From Shewanella pneumatophori (lineage in GTDB: Bacteria; Pseudomonadota; Gammaproteobacteria; Enterobacterales; Shewanellaceae): a stretch of DNA of 64,000 nt. The position numbers and the translations under genes were made by a program. The notes below the pieces were generated by a model that made no database searches, was not told the DNA's origin, and saw nothing but the letters and a program-made list of their open reading frames with translations. Positions within the stretch are counted from its first letter, which is position 1; each line of letters starts with the position of its first letter. The stretch lies in the NCBI RefSeq assembly GCF_023283895.1, contig NZ_JAKILB010000006.1:283163-347162 (forward strand). Reading direction: 5' to 3'. Shown one piece after another: positions 25,617 through 35,165 of the stretch.

Positions 25617-28175
25617 TTAGACCTTTGCTATTTGAATTCGAATATGTCCATAAAACGCTGATGCACCGCTTAGGCGGTCATAACGATCGGCGATAATATC
25701 GTTATTGGCGCCGCCCCGTGCTGCTTTACCAAATATTTTGCTGGCGTTGCGGCCATAAGCCCAATGCCCTTGACCAAAGCATTTTGCAATGGTGCCAGGT
25801 CTAACGCCTTCCCATAACACTGCGGTACAAGTGAGTTGGCCTACAGGACTCGTGACCATAATTTGATCGCCAGTTTTAATGCCGAGTTGCTCTGCATCGA
25901 CTGGATTTATTTTGGCGCTGTCTTCTTGGGCGATATCCCCAGGATCGAGATCTTTAAATTCGTAGTACCATGGCGTATTCGCTGAGCGGCCTTCTTTATT
26001 TAGGCGTGACTTTTGATCTACTAGTAAAAACGGATATTGCTTAGCGTCGCCAAAACGGTATGGCATTTCATAATGAGGCACAAATGCTATCTGACCTCTC
26101 GCATCATAATCACAAGCTTGCATCACATCATCTACGCTAACGTGGTGATTTTTGGCATGCTTAGTTAAGGCTTTTTCTAAAGTTTTGCTATAAAACTCAA
26201 ACTGTTTGGTTTCAGTTTTAAAATTGCCCCAGCGTGACCCAAGTTTGTATGGATGACTATTCCACACACCTTTGTCGATAAAGTCATCCCAGCCTGCCAT
26301 AGGTGGACCATATTTATCCGAGGCATTGAGCCATAGAGGAGAGGTAACGTATCTGACAAGAAGCTTGCCGAAATCTAGCTCATTGCTAGCGGGCTGTTTA
26401 GTTTCTGGATCCAGCAACTGCTCGTTGATGTAACGCCATGGTTTATCGAAGCCTTTTTCTGCTAGCTTTTTCGCGAGAAGATAGGGGATTTCGGACTCGT
26501 CATCTTTAGTATTCCACAAGCGATCAATTGACGGTTGCTGTACTGATACTTGATGGACACTGTTGCCAATTGAATCTAATACGCCCCATTTTTCGAACAT
26601 GTGATGATTTGCAGGCAAGATAATATCGGCAAACCAGCTGAATTCAGAAATGTTAGTGGTTACGTGAGCCATAAACTCCACTTCACTCAAGGCATCATTC
26701 CAGCGCTGCCCCTCAGGGGAGGAGAAGTTAAAGTTATTGAAGTAAGCCAACATCACTTTAATTTTGTATGGGTCGCCACTTAACATGCCATTTGCTGTAT
26801 TGCTGGTAACAACACCGCCGCCGGGTTTGCCTTTCTTTAATGCTGGAACGGCTAAGGTGCCGCGCTGGTCAATCTTAGGTTGCTTAATACTCTTAGCCGC
26901 GATGTCGTCAAGGTAGGGCTTAGAGTCTGGGAATTTTTTATTTAGTGCGATTTTATTCGCGGGGAATACGCCGCCTTTACTGTCGATACCACCAAATAGT
27001 CCGTTTAGTGCATGGCAAGCTAAAGAGGTATAAGTACCTCGCGTATGCATTACCGCGCCGCGAGATGTCCACACTTGCACTGCGGGTGCAGCTTGGCCCA
27101 TGTCTTTAGCAATTTGCACAATGGTTTGTGCAGGAATTTGGCTAATAGATTCTGCCCATTCAGGGGTGTAATCCTTTAGGGTTAAGTTCCACCACTCAAC
27201 AAGGCCGTAAGTGTGCTTTTCCTCAAAGAGTGTTGGGTCAACGGTTTGTCCCGCTTTAAAGAGGTTGCTACCCGACTTAAAGTCACCTACAAACGGTTTA
27301 TGCCAAATGCCTTCAACTAACGCGACGTGTGCTATAGCAAGTGCAAGCACACTGTCTTGAGCTGGTTCAATTGGGATACATTTATGCGCTTTACTCGCCG
27401 AAATGGATAGGCGCGGATCAACCACCACGACCTTGGCATTATCTAACGCGCTGCCCCATGTTTTTGAGTAATAAGATACTTGGCGGTTACTGGCGATAGG
27501 ATCTGCACCAAATGATAAAATAAACTTGGTATTCTCGATATCATATTGGTTATAGCCCCAGTTACCATCCTGATAATAAGGCCCCATTTTATGCGCCTCT
27601 GCGCAAATCGAGCTGTGAGATATGTTGTTTGGCGAGCCAATCATATTGGTGAGGTGTTTATAGATAAACTCATTGATATGCGAATATCTACCACGAAGTA
27701 ATGCGTATTGGTGCGCTTCACCGGCATTACGCAATGCGATGATCTTATCGGCGAGTAGATCGAATGCTTCATCCCAAGAAATTGGCTTGAACATAGGATC
27801 ATGTTCTTTGCCTTTTTTAGGGTTGGTACGCATTAAAGGACTTCGGACTCTGTCAGGATCATAAACTTGTTGCAGACTTAGGTGCTGTCTTGGGCAGCTA
27901 GACTCGCCATGAACATGAGAGTTTAGGTTACCTCTTACTTTTACAGCTCGCCCTTCAATAATGTACGTTTGTTTAGCACACCATGAGGTACAACCTTGGC
28001 AGGTTGTAGCCACCCATTTACCGGTGCCAGTGATCTTGTCTGACTTTGGCAGCTCGTGCTCAATTCCTTCAATGACAGGTGTCATTGAGCTACTGCAGCC
28101 TACTGTTGCTAAAGCCGTTGTCGCAGCTGTTGTTTTTAATAGCGTTCTTCTGCGTGTATCGATTTTCTCGCTCAT
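25617..28175 (-). CDS. arrA: Arsenate respiratory reductase molybdopterin subunit ArrA
   Basis: 852-residue catalytic subunit that reduces arsenate to arsenite in the periplasm during anaerobic respiration. Twin-arginine leader (RRRTLLK at residues 8-14, then a hydrophobic stretch and VGC). The [4Fe-4S] ligands are Cys59, Cys62, Cys66 and Cys94. The substrate pocket reads RGRY at 161-164, HSSIC at 187-191 (Cys191 = Mo ligand), Lys196 and Tyr208. These have the same spacing as R165, Y166, H189, S190, C193, K198 and Y210 that I recall for the ANA-3 ArrA structure, offset by two. This separates it from PhsA/PsrA and from arsenite oxidases. Operon with arrB; electrons would come from a quinol dehydrogenase (CymA in Shewanella) not in this window. 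Confidence 0.93.
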   Translation of the reverse strand: MSEKIDTRRRTLLKTTAATTALATVGCSSSMTPVIEGIEHELPKSDKITGTGKWVATTCQGCTSWCAKQTYIIEGRAVKVRGNLNSHVHGESSCPRQHLSLQQVYDPDRVRSPLMRTNPKKGKEHDPMFKPISWDEAFDLLADKIIALRNAGEAHQYALLRGRYSHINEFIYKHLTNMIGSPNNISHSSICAEAHKMGPYYQDGNWGYNQYDIENTKFILSFGADPIASNRQVSYYSKTWGSALDNAKVVVVDPRLSISASKAHKCIPIEPAQDSVLALAIAHVALVEGIWHKPFVGDFKSGSNLFKAGQTVDPTLFEEKHTYGLVEWWNLTLKDYTPEWAESISQIPAQTIVQIAKDMGQAAPAVQVWTSRGAVMHTRGTYTSLACHALNGLFGGIDSKGGVFPANKIALNKKFPDSKPYLDDIAAKSIKQPKIDQRGTLAVPALKKGKPGGGVVTSNTANGMLSGDPYKIKVMLAYFNNFNFSSPEGQRWNDALSEVEFMAHVTTNISEFSWFADIILPANHHMFEKWGVLDSIGNSVHQVSVQQPSIDRLWNTKDDESEIPYLLAKKLAEKGFDKPWRYINEQLLDPETKQPASNELDFGKLLVRYVTSPLWLNASDKYGPPMAGWDDFIDKGVWNSHPYKLGSRWGNFKTETKQFEFYSKTLEKALTKHAKNHHVSVDDVMQACDYDARGQIAFVPHYEMPYRFGDAKQYPFLLVDQKSRLNKEGRSANTPWYYEFKDLDPGDIAQEDSAKINPVDAEQLGIKTGDQIMVTSPVGQLTCTAVLWEGVRPGTIAKCFGQGHWAYGRNASKIFGKAARGGANNDIIADRYDRLSGASAFYGHIRIQIAKV

Positions 28176-28214
28176 AAACCCACAACTTTAAATAATTTTA
28201 GATATATAAAATTG

Positions 28215-28240
28215 CGTATATGCACCTAGTTATATATACG
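28215..28240. promoter_or_regulatory. Candidate operator upstream of arrA
   Basis: Inverted repeat CGTATAT-N12-ATATACG, 40-65 bases before the arrA start. Long AT-rich dyads of this kind are typical ArsR/SmtB binding sites. Assignment to the nearby ArsR-like protein is inference. Confidence 0.45.
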
Positions 28241-28281
28241 TTTAATCAAGTGGGATTGGTAGCCCCCTTGTAAGCGGAATG

Positions 28282-28289
28282 TCACATTT
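28282..28289 (-). promoter_or_regulatory. CRP-like half-site upstream of arrA
   Basis: On the minus strand this reads AAATGTGA, a perfect left half of the CRP consensus; the right half is poor. About 110 bases before the arrA start. In ANA-3 cAMP-CRP activates arr; a half-match alone is weak support. Confidence 0.25.
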
Positions 28290-28594
28290 CTGGATTATTG
28301 CTATTGGTTGTCTGAATTAATTTAGAGCGAGATCACCAAAAAACGCTGCTTAACTGACCAGCGAATAGTTGAGTAATCAACGAAAGTGGCTGCAAATTGA
28401 GCGATAATCTCACGCTTGCAGTTATGTACTTTGGAGATGCGAATAAGCAATCATTAACACGCTAATTTCTAGAGTGAAATTGAGTAGAAACTAAATACTA
28501 GTAATGTAAGCAAATTTTAATCCTTTGTTTCTATTGGATAGTTCCTCTTGCTAGAATGGTCCCACACCTACTATAGCTGTTATTGGACACCCTA

Positions 28595-29725
28595 ATGAAA
28601 ATCCTTGCCGATGAAAATATGCCTTATGTACAACAGTTATTTGCCGATTTTGGCAGGATTGAAACTGTAAACGGTAGGAAGTTAACCGCAGAGCAAGTAC
28701 AAGATGCAGATGTGCTGTTAGTGCGTTCAGTCACTCGGGTGAATCCAGAGTTATTAGCACTTAATTCCAAGCTTAAATTTGTAGGTAGCGCAACCATAGG
28801 CACCGATCATATTGATCAAGAGTACCTTGCAAGTCGTAATGTACCTTTTTCAAATGCGCCAGGTTGTAACGCAACAGCAGTGGGCGAGTTTGCATTTATC
28901 GCCATGCTTGAGTTAGCGCAGCGCTTTAATAGCCCACTAAAAGGCAAAGTGGTGGGGATTGTGGGGGCAGGTAATACCGGTACGGCAGTGGCTAAATGCC
29001 TTGAAGCCTATGGTATTGAGGTGTTGTTATGTGATCCGCTATTACAGCAAAGTGGCGACAGACGAGAGTTTGTATCTTTAGATAGCCTAATAGAGAAATC
29101 TGATGTCATTAGCTTACATGTGCCTATAACCAAGCAAGGTGAGCATAAGACTTGGTATTTGTTCGATGAGCAGCGTTTGAATAGTTTAAAGCAAAATACT
29201 TGGTTACTTAACTGTTGCCGTGGTGAAGTTATCGATAACCGCGCCTTGATTAAATTCAAGCAACAGCGAGACGATGTTAAAGTTGTACTCGATGTGTGGG
29301 AAGGTGAGCCTAATCCTATGGCAGAGCTTGTACCCTATATTGAATTTTGTACGCCGCACATTGCAGGTTACTCACTCGAGGGCAAAGCCCGCGGCACCTA
29401 CATGCTCTACCAGCAATTAGCAAAAGTGCTAAATTTAACGGCAGATAAACAAATGGATAGTTTGCTTCCTAACCTTTGGAGTGAGCAGCTCTCAGTCGCT
29501 GAAATGAGCAATGAAAGAGCGTTATTACAGCTGGCTAGATTTGTCTATGATTTGCGCGATGACGATGAATTATTTAGAAAACAGTTCTTAAATCCACAGG
29601 GGTTTGATCAGATGAGAAAAAATCACACACATCGCCGTGAATTTAGTGCATTAAAGGTAGGCAACACGGGGCAAACTGATGTAAATTGGTTGTCCAATTT
29701 AGGGTTTTCAGGAGTCGAGCTGTAA
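28595..29725 (+). CDS. pdxB: Erythronate-4-phosphate dehydrogenase PdxB
   Basis: 376-residue D-2-hydroxyacid dehydrogenase acting in the DXP-dependent pyridoxal 5'-phosphate pathway. NAD-binding [20 protein letters not shown] near residue 121; the substrate loop [14 protein letters not shown]; catalytic-arginine region [10 protein letters not shown]; glutamate/histidine region DVWEGEPNP and TPHIAGYS. The C-terminal PdxB dimerisation domain is present. ATG at 28595 was preferred to the upstream in-frame TTG at 28583. Two bases separate it from asd. Confidence 0.96.
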   Translation: MKILADENMPYVQQLFADFGRIETVNGRKLTAEQVQDADVLLVRSVTRVNPELLALNSKLKFVGSATIGTDHIDQEYLASRNVPFSNAPGCNATAVGEFAFIAMLELAQRFNSPLKGKVVGIVGAGNTGTAVAKCLEAYGIEVLLCDPLLQQSGDRREFVSLDSLIEKSDVISLHVPITKQGEHKTWYLFDEQRLNSLKQNTWLLNCCRGEVIDNRALIKFKQQRDDVKVVLDVWEGEPNPMAELVPYIEFCTPHIAGYSLEGKARGTYMLYQQLAKVLNLTADKQMDSLLPNLWSEQLSVAEMSNERALLQLARFVYDLRDDDELFRKQFLNPQGFDQMRKNHTHRREFSALKVGNTGQTDVNWLSNLGFSGVEL

Positions 29726-29727
29726 TT

Positions 29728-30744
29728 ATGTCGCAGGAATTTAATGTTGTCGTATTAGGTGCATCGGGCGCAGTGGGTCAAACAATGATTGAGATCCTAG
29801 AAGAGCGTAACTTTCCGGTTGCAAATTTATATCCATTAGCCAGCAGCCGCAGTGCCGGTGATACGGTCAGCTTCCACGGTAAACAGGTCGAAATTTTAGA
29901 CGTAGACACCTTTGACTGGTCACAGGCTCAGATCGGTTTCTTTTCTGCTGGTGGCGATGTCTCTGCTAAGTGGGCACCAATTGCCGCTGAAAATGGTTGT
30001 GTTGTGATTGATAACACTTCGCACTTTAGATACGACATTGACGTACCTTTGGTGATCCCAGAAGTGAACCCAGAAGCGATTGCTGATTTTAGAAATCGCA
30101 ATATTATCGCCAACCCAAACTGTTCAACTATCCAAATGCTGGTTGCACTTAAGCCTATTTACGATACATACGGTATTTCGCGTATTAACGTAGCGACTTA
30201 TCAATCAGTGTCTGGTTCTGGTAAGCAAGCGATTGAAGAATTAGCGGGTCAGTGCGCTAAGTTATTGCAGGGCCTACCAGTAGAGCCAAAAGCGTATCCA
30301 AAGCAAATCGCGTTTAACGTATTACCACAAATTGATAAATTTATGGAAAACGGCTACACCAAAGAAGAGATGAAGATGGTGTGGGAAACGCAAAAAATCT
30401 TTGGCGACGACAATATCGTTGTGAACCCAACCGCAGTGCGCGTACCAGTGTTTTATGGCCACTCAGAAGCAATTCATTTAGAAACACTTCAACCTGTTGA
30501 TGCTGAAGATGTTAAGTCAGTACTTCGCGGCGCAGCGGGTGTTGAACTGTTTGGAGGTGATGAAGATTACCCAACGGCAGTGACTGAAGGCGCTGGCAGT
30601 GATCCTGTGTATGTTGGCCGTATTCGTAAAGATATCTCTCATGAAAACGGCATAAACCTTTGGGTTGTATCAGATAATATCCGTAAAGGTGCAGCACTAA
30701 ACAGCGTACAAATTGCTGAGGTTTTAATCAGAGATTATTATTAA
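29728..30744 (+). CDS. asd: Aspartate-semialdehyde dehydrogenase
   Basis: 338-residue enzyme making aspartate semialdehyde for lysine, methionine, threonine and cell-wall diaminopimelate. N-terminal NADP motif VLGASGAVGQTMIEIL, nucleophile Cys132 in NPNCST, glycine loop SVSGSGKQAI, catalytic His245 in YGHSEA. It occupies the place of E. coli usg (the inactive homologue between pdxB and truA), but here all catalytic residues are kept, so it should be active. The start follows the pdxB stop by two bases with GGAG upstream. Confidence 0.95.
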   Translation: MSQEFNVVVLGASGAVGQTMIEILEERNFPVANLYPLASSRSAGDTVSFHGKQVEILDVDTFDWSQAQIGFFSAGGDVSAKWAPIAAENGCVVIDNTSHFRYDIDVPLVIPEVNPEAIADFRNRNIIANPNCSTIQMLVALKPIYDTYGISRINVATYQSVSGSGKQAIEELAGQCAKLLQGLPVEPKAYPKQIAFNVLPQIDKFMENGYTKEEMKMVWETQKIFGDDNIVVNPTAVRVPVFYGHSEAIHLETLQPVDAEDVKSVLRGAAGVELFGGDEDYPTAVTEGAGSDPVYVGRIRKDISHENGINLWVVSDNIRKGAALNSVQIAEVLIRDYY

Positions 30745-30772
30745 TCGCTGTTTTTAATATAAGTAAATGATG

Positions 30773-30800
30773 AAAAAGCCCGCAGAATGCGGGCTTTTTA
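30773..30800 (+). terminator. Terminator of pdxB-asd
   Basis: Stem AAAAAGCCCGC / GCGGGCTTTTT with loop AGAAT; symmetric T/A runs. Confidence 0.9.
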
Positions 30801-30923
30801 TGTTTTAAAGATGTGAACAGTAGCAGGGCATCGGAATCTAGTTTATAGTAATCTCAATAAATACAATTGCCTAAAGCTCGTCACCAGGGTGGTGACACAA
30901 GCGTGCTTTAAAGGGAAGGATTG

Positions 30924-33900
30924 ATGAACTTTCGCACTTCGTATCTTGTTGGCTTAATAGCTACTGGAATAGTGGCTATTGCTGCTCCTTCGATTCATTC
31001 TGCGACGGCCGCTGAGCCACTGAAAATTACCGGGCCCGACGGCCAAGTAAAAAGTAATATTCAAACAAATGCGCAAGTAAATCAGAGTGATCCTCAAGGT
31101 GTTCGCCAGTATGGTCCGACAACATCAGCGGATACCTTTTGGAGTATTGCTCAAGCTGTAAAGCCTGATAATAGTGTTACTGTTTATCAAGTTATGTCAG
31201 CACTTTTTGATGCTAACCCGCACGCTTTCTCAAGCAAAAATTACAACAGTTTAGAGCGCGGCATGATTTTGTTGGTGCCGAGTAAATCCGTCATGCAACA
31301 AACGCCTGCTGCTGATGCCAAAGCTCGTGCTGAAAACAATGATCAAAGATGGTCTTCAAGTTCTGTTGTTACTCAACCTAGCACTCCAGCTAAAGCGGCT
31401 CCTAAGCCAGTAATTGCAGCAAATACAGTAAGTCCAAATAGCAGTTCAAAGTCTAACCCGCTGATTGCAGAGCTATCTGAAGAGGTTAAGAGCTTAACTG
31501 CACAAGTTGAATCAATCCAAGCTAAAAATTTAGAACTTACCGACGAACTGGCACGAGCGAGTGATGAAATCGTGGTGGGCTCTTCTGATACAGCTGCGTT
31601 TCAAGATGAAATCAGTCAGCTTAAGCAAGAAAACGCACTGTTAAAGCAAGCACTGCAAGAGGCAAAAGCTGAAACCGCGGCTCTAGAGCAAGAAATTCAA
31701 GTCAGTCAGCAACAAATGGCTAAGGCTACAGAATCACAAAACGAGCCAACGAGTAATCTGTGGCGCACCATAATGGACAATCCACTATTGTTGGTCCTAG
31801 GGGCTGTGCTTCCAGCGATTATTGTTATTGGGATTTTCTGGCTGTTCTTACGTCGTAAAAAGGAGCCAGTAGCACAAGACTCAACGGCAGAGCAACAAGT
31901 TGAGAACAGCGCGTCTGATGCAGATAAGCCAGTTAATAATGCTGAGCCTACAGCAGATGACGCTGATGATATGGCTGTTCACCTAGATACTGACAGTGGC
32001 GCCGATGATCTTCCGCTAAAAGAAATTGCTGCCGTGGGTGCTGCAGGTATCGCCGCTGGTGCTGTTGCACATGAACAAGATATTGTTGTTGAAGATAGTC
32101 AGGATGATGGTCAGTCTCTCGATGATTTGTGGGCTGAAGCAATGGGTGAGCAAGACCAAGCTGACTCTCTTGATGGGTTTGACACTAACTCTAGTACAGA
32201 CGATGACTTAGATTCATTATTAGCAGGTTTTGATGAACCTGAAACTCAAGCGCAAGATTCAGTTATTGGCGATGATGAGGTAAATACAGATGATGATTTA
32301 GATGCGCTGCTTGCAGGTTTTGATGAACCTGAAGCTCAGGCGCAAGACACTGTCACAGGCGGTGATGCGGTAAATAGTGATAATGACGATTTAGATGCGC
32401 TGCTTGCAGGTTTTGATGAGCCAGAAACTCAGGCGCAAGACACTGTCACAGGCGATGATGCGGTAAATACTGATGACGATGATTTAGATGCGCTGCTTGC
32501 AGGTTTTGATGAACCTGAAGCTCAGGCGCAAGACACTGTCACTGGCGATGATGCGGTAAATAGTGATGACGATTTAGATTCATTATTTGCAGGTTTTGAT
32601 GAGCCAGAAACTCAGGCGCAAGACACTGTCACAGGCGATGATGCGGTAAATACTGATGACGATGATTTAGATGCGCTGCTTGTAGGTTTTGATGAACCTG
32701 AAGCTCAGGCGCAAGACACTGTCACTGACGATGATGCGGTAAATACTGATGACGAATTAGAAGCATTATTAGCATCATTAGAAAACGATTCGAATGATGC
32801 AGGATCTCAACAAGATATTGATTCGTTATCTGATGAAATGGCTGCCGAGCTTGCGTTAGGTTTTGAAATTGCGGCAGAGCTAGAAGATGAAGATAGCACT
32901 GAGCAACAAAAACTTGATAGCGAATTAGACAGTGAAATTGATGCTTTGTTGGCAGAGTTTGATATGCCAAGTGACTCTGACAGCCCCGAGATTACAGGCG
33001 GTTTAGAGCATACTGACACCGCGGAAGAAACAACAAAATTTGATCCTAATGAAAGCGATGATCTAGAGCTTGCAACAACGGAAAATACTCTTGAGCCTGT
33101 AACAGAGCTAGTACCTGAGCTTGAGCCAGAAACAGAAACAGAAACAGAAACAGAAACTCAGAGCTTTACAGCCGAAGCAAGTGATTCTGATTTAAGTAGT
33201 GATGTTGAAAGTATAGATTTCGATAACATTAACTTCAGTAGCGCAGATCAAGATAGCGAGACAGTTGATTCAGATAAGCATGGTTCAGAGAACGAACAAG
33301 ACTTTTTAACTCGAGAGCTACAAGAGGCTGCAGCGCAGCAAGAACAAGTTGAACTTGCCAAGCAAGCAGATATTGATGCATTTTTAGCGCCTAAAACAGA
33401 GTTTGAGTCCACAGAAGCGTCACAAGTTAGCGAAAAAGAATCAGGGTTCTTTGACGATTTAAAAGCAGACAATCAAACCACGGATAATTCGCTTGATTGG
33501 GAATCAATTTCTGCACCTCTGTCTACATCAACTGATAATGAAATCGGCCTTGTTAACGACGATAGTTTCAAGGAAAAAGAAAATAATCTTGAAGCGTTAA
33601 ACTCAGACTTTGATTTAGATATTGCAGCGGCAACAGAGTTAACAGATGAAGAGTTGCTGAGTAATTTAGCTCAAGCCGGTGATGTTGAAGATAGTTCACT
33701 CGATTTATCTGATGACAGCTTTACGCTCGACAGCGATAGTAAAATGACGGTCGATGAAGCATTAGCCGCGCTCGATGCTGAAGAGTATGTTGAGCATAAG
33801 CCAAGCGATGAAGCGACAGAGCAGCAAGATTTAAGCAATTTCCAACGTGATAATGGCTTTATCGATATTGATATGCTGTTAAGTGAAGCCGATGAAGACA

Positions 33901-34148
33901 ATGGTGAAACCGATCTTTATAAACAGTTTGATGTTGATATGGGAGAGCTCAACTCGTTGATGGGTAACTCTTCAATGGTCGATGTTGATGATGAAGAGAA
34001 CTCTGTCAACGCTAAGTTAGACTTGGCCCGTGCTTATATCGAAATTGATGATAATGACAGCGCTCGAGCCCTACTTAAAGAAGTTGAGCTAGATGGTAAT
34101 GATCGCCAACAGGCAGAAGCTGTCGGCTTACTGAAAGAGTTAGTATAA
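30924..34148 (+). CDS. fimV: FimV/HubP family pole-organising protein
   Basis: 1074-residue inner-membrane protein that organises the cell pole and supports type IV pilus function in relatives. Signal peptide (1-30), LysM-like region (about 65-118, QYGPTTSADTFWSIAQ ... RGMILLVPS), a coiled coil (about 180-275), one membrane span (about 286-309), then a very acidic cytoplasmic region. That region has six near-identical 29-31-residue units (DDLDALLAGFDEPEAQAQDT, residues about 425-612), a short ETETETE run, and the conserved C-terminal TPR-like FimV domain (AKLDLARAYIEIDDNDSARAL). Start ATG with GGAAGG upstream. In E. coli this interval (usg-truA) has no fimV; the position is normal for Shewanella and Vibrio as far as I know. 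Confidence 0.93.
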   Translation: MNFRTSYLVGLIATGIVAIAAPSIHSATAAEPLKITGPDGQVKSNIQTNAQVNQSDPQGVRQYGPTTSADTFWSIAQAVKPDNSVTVYQVMSALFDANPHAFSSKNYNSLERGMILLVPSKSVMQQTPAADAKARAENNDQRWSSSSVVTQPSTPAKAAPKPVIAANTVSPNSSSKSNPLIAELSEEVKSLTAQVESIQAKNLELTDELARASDEIVVGSSDTAAFQDEISQLKQENALLKQALQEAKAETAALEQEIQVSQQQMAKATESQNEPTSNLWRTIMDNPLLLVLGAVLPAIIVIGIFWLFLRRKKEPVAQDSTAEQQVENSASDADKPVNNAEPTADDADDMAVHLDTDSGADDLPLKEIAAVGAAGIAAGAVAHEQDIVVEDSQDDGQSLDDLWAEAMGEQDQADSLDGFDTNSSTDDDLDSLLAGFDEPETQAQDSVIGDDEVNTDDDLDALLAGFDEPEAQAQDTVTGGDAVNSDNDDLDALLAGFDEPETQAQDTVTGDDAVNTDDDDLDALLAGFDEPEAQAQDTVTGDDAVNSDDDLDSLFAGFDEPETQAQDTVTGDDAVNTDDDDLDALLVGFDEPEAQAQDTVTDDDAVNTDDELEALLASLENDSNDAGSQQDIDSLSDEMAAELALGFEIAAELEDEDSTEQQKLDSELDSEIDALLAEFDMPSDSDSPEITGGLEHTDTAEETTKFDPNESDDLELATTENTLEPVTELVPELEPETETETETETQSFTAEASDSDLSSDVESIDFDNINFSSADQDSETVDSDKHGSENEQDFLTRELQEAAAQQEQVELAKQADIDAFLAPKTEFESTEASQVSEKESGFFDDLKADNQTTDNSLDWESISAPLSTSTDNEIGLVNDDSFKEKENNLEALNSDFDLDIAAATELTDEELLSNLAQAGDVEDSSLDLSDDSFTLDSDSKMTVDEALAALDAEEYVEHKPSDEATEQQDLSNFQRDNGFIDIDMLLSEADEDNGETDLYKQFDVDMGELNSLMGNSSMVDVDDEENSVNAKLDLARAYIEIDDNDSARALLKEVELDGNDRQQAEAVGLLKELV
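32195..32770 (+). repeat. Tandem 87-96-bp coding repeats in fimV
   Basis: Six units encoding DDLDALLAGFDEPE(A/T)QAQDTVTGDDAVN plus a partial seventh. The units are nearly identical in DNA and the A/T alternation is regular, suggesting recent pairwise duplication. All lengths are multiples of three, so the frame is kept. Confidence 0.9.
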
Positions 34149-34160
34149 ATATCACATTGT

Positions 34161-34188
34161 AAAAACGGCGCCTTTGGCGCCTTTTTTA
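34161..34188 (+). terminator. Terminator of fimV
   Basis: Stem GGCGCC / GGCGCC with loop TTT, A-run before and six T residues after; 12 bases past the stop. Confidence 0.9.
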
Positions 34189-34309
34189 TACTCATCGTTT
34201 GTCCTGAGTGTGCTAGAATCGCCGCCAATTAATAGATTTTGCCTATTTGATTGTTTTACGAAAATGCTAACAGTCTTATAGCAGTTTAACCGAGTGATAG
34301 AGGTGTGAA

Positions 34310-35095
34310 ATGCGGGTTGTACTAGGTATAGAGTACGATGGTAGTCAATATTTCGGATGGCAACGTCAGGCGGAAGTTGACACAGTACAGGCGCGTTTAG
34401 AAAAGGCATTATCCAAAGTCGCCAATGAGCCTATCGCTGTGCAATGTGCAGGGCGCACCGATGCCGGTGTTTCGGCCACAGGTCAAGTGGTTCACTTTGA
34501 AACCAACGCTATACGTAAAGACACTGCATGGACCTTGGGTGTGAATGTTCACCTTCCTGATAATATCGCTGTGCGCTGGGTAAAAGTTGTTGATGATGAG
34601 TTTCACGCTCGCTTTACTGCAACTGCAAGACGTTACCGTTACATGATTTATAATCACCAATTACGCCCTGGTATTTTGCGTGGTGGCGTGAGTCACTACC
34701 CAGGTGATATTGATGAAACTAAAATGCATCAAGCGGCTCAATACCTATTAGGTGAGCAAGACTTTACTAGTTTCAGAGCTGTTCATTGCCAATCGAATAC
34801 GCCATTTCGCTGCGTGCACGAAGTCAATGTGACTCGCCAAGGTATGTATATTTGTGTTGATATTAAAGCCAATGCATTTTTGCATCACATGGTGCGTAAT
34901 ATTGTGGGATCTTTGCTGGAAGTCGGTTACGGCAATCAACCTATCGAGTGGATTGAGCAGTTACTTGCGCTGAAAGATAGAAATCAAGCCGCAGCAACAG
35001 CCAAGCCGAACGGTCTGTATTTAGTTGATGTGACCTATCCTGAGAGTTACCAATTACCAAAGCTCGCCCTAGGGCCGTTATTTATGTTGGATTAA
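34310..35095 (+). CDS. truA: tRNA pseudouridine(38-40) synthase TruA
   Basis: 261-residue pseudouridine synthase for tRNA positions 38-40. Catalytic Asp51 lies in [14 protein letters not shown]. Other family motifs: [12 protein letters not shown] at the N-terminus, [30 protein letters not shown] and [11 protein letters not shown]. Neighbours fimV and folC match the usual cluster, but accD, which normally lies between truA and folC, is not here. Confidence 0.97.
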   Translation: MRVVLGIEYDGSQYFGWQRQAEVDTVQARLEKALSKVANEPIAVQCAGRTDAGVSATGQVVHFETNAIRKDTAWTLGVNVHLPDNIAVRWVKVVDDEFHARFTATARRYRYMIYNHQLRPGILRGGVSHYPGDIDETKMHQAAQYLLGEQDFTSFRAVHCQSNTPFRCVHEVNVTRQGMYICVDIKANAFLHHMVRNIVGSLLEVGYGNQPIEWIEQLLALKDRNQAAATAKPNGLYLVDVTYPESYQLPKLALGPLFMLD

Positions 35096-35165
35096 TCCAA
35101 CTTGCTTTGAATGCCTTTTTGTAACGTAAGCTTGCAACCTTTTACGATGTTAATGGATAAATTTT

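Larger units (their letters stand above)
28176..28594. other. Divergent promoter region between arrA and pdxB
   Basis: 419 bases with no gene. It contains an AT-rich inverted repeat near arrA (28215-28240) and a CRP-like half-site (28282-28289); the rest is AT-rich without recognisable structure. Confidence 0.5.

Noticed and set aside
25617..28175. Thiosulfate/polysulfide reductase (PhsA/PsrA) or arsenite oxidase identity
   Set aside because: Overall family is shared, but the RGRY and HSSIC...K...Y pocket residues at ArrA spacing, the lengths and the neighbouring ArsR favour ArrA; there is no PhsC/PsrC membrane subunit.
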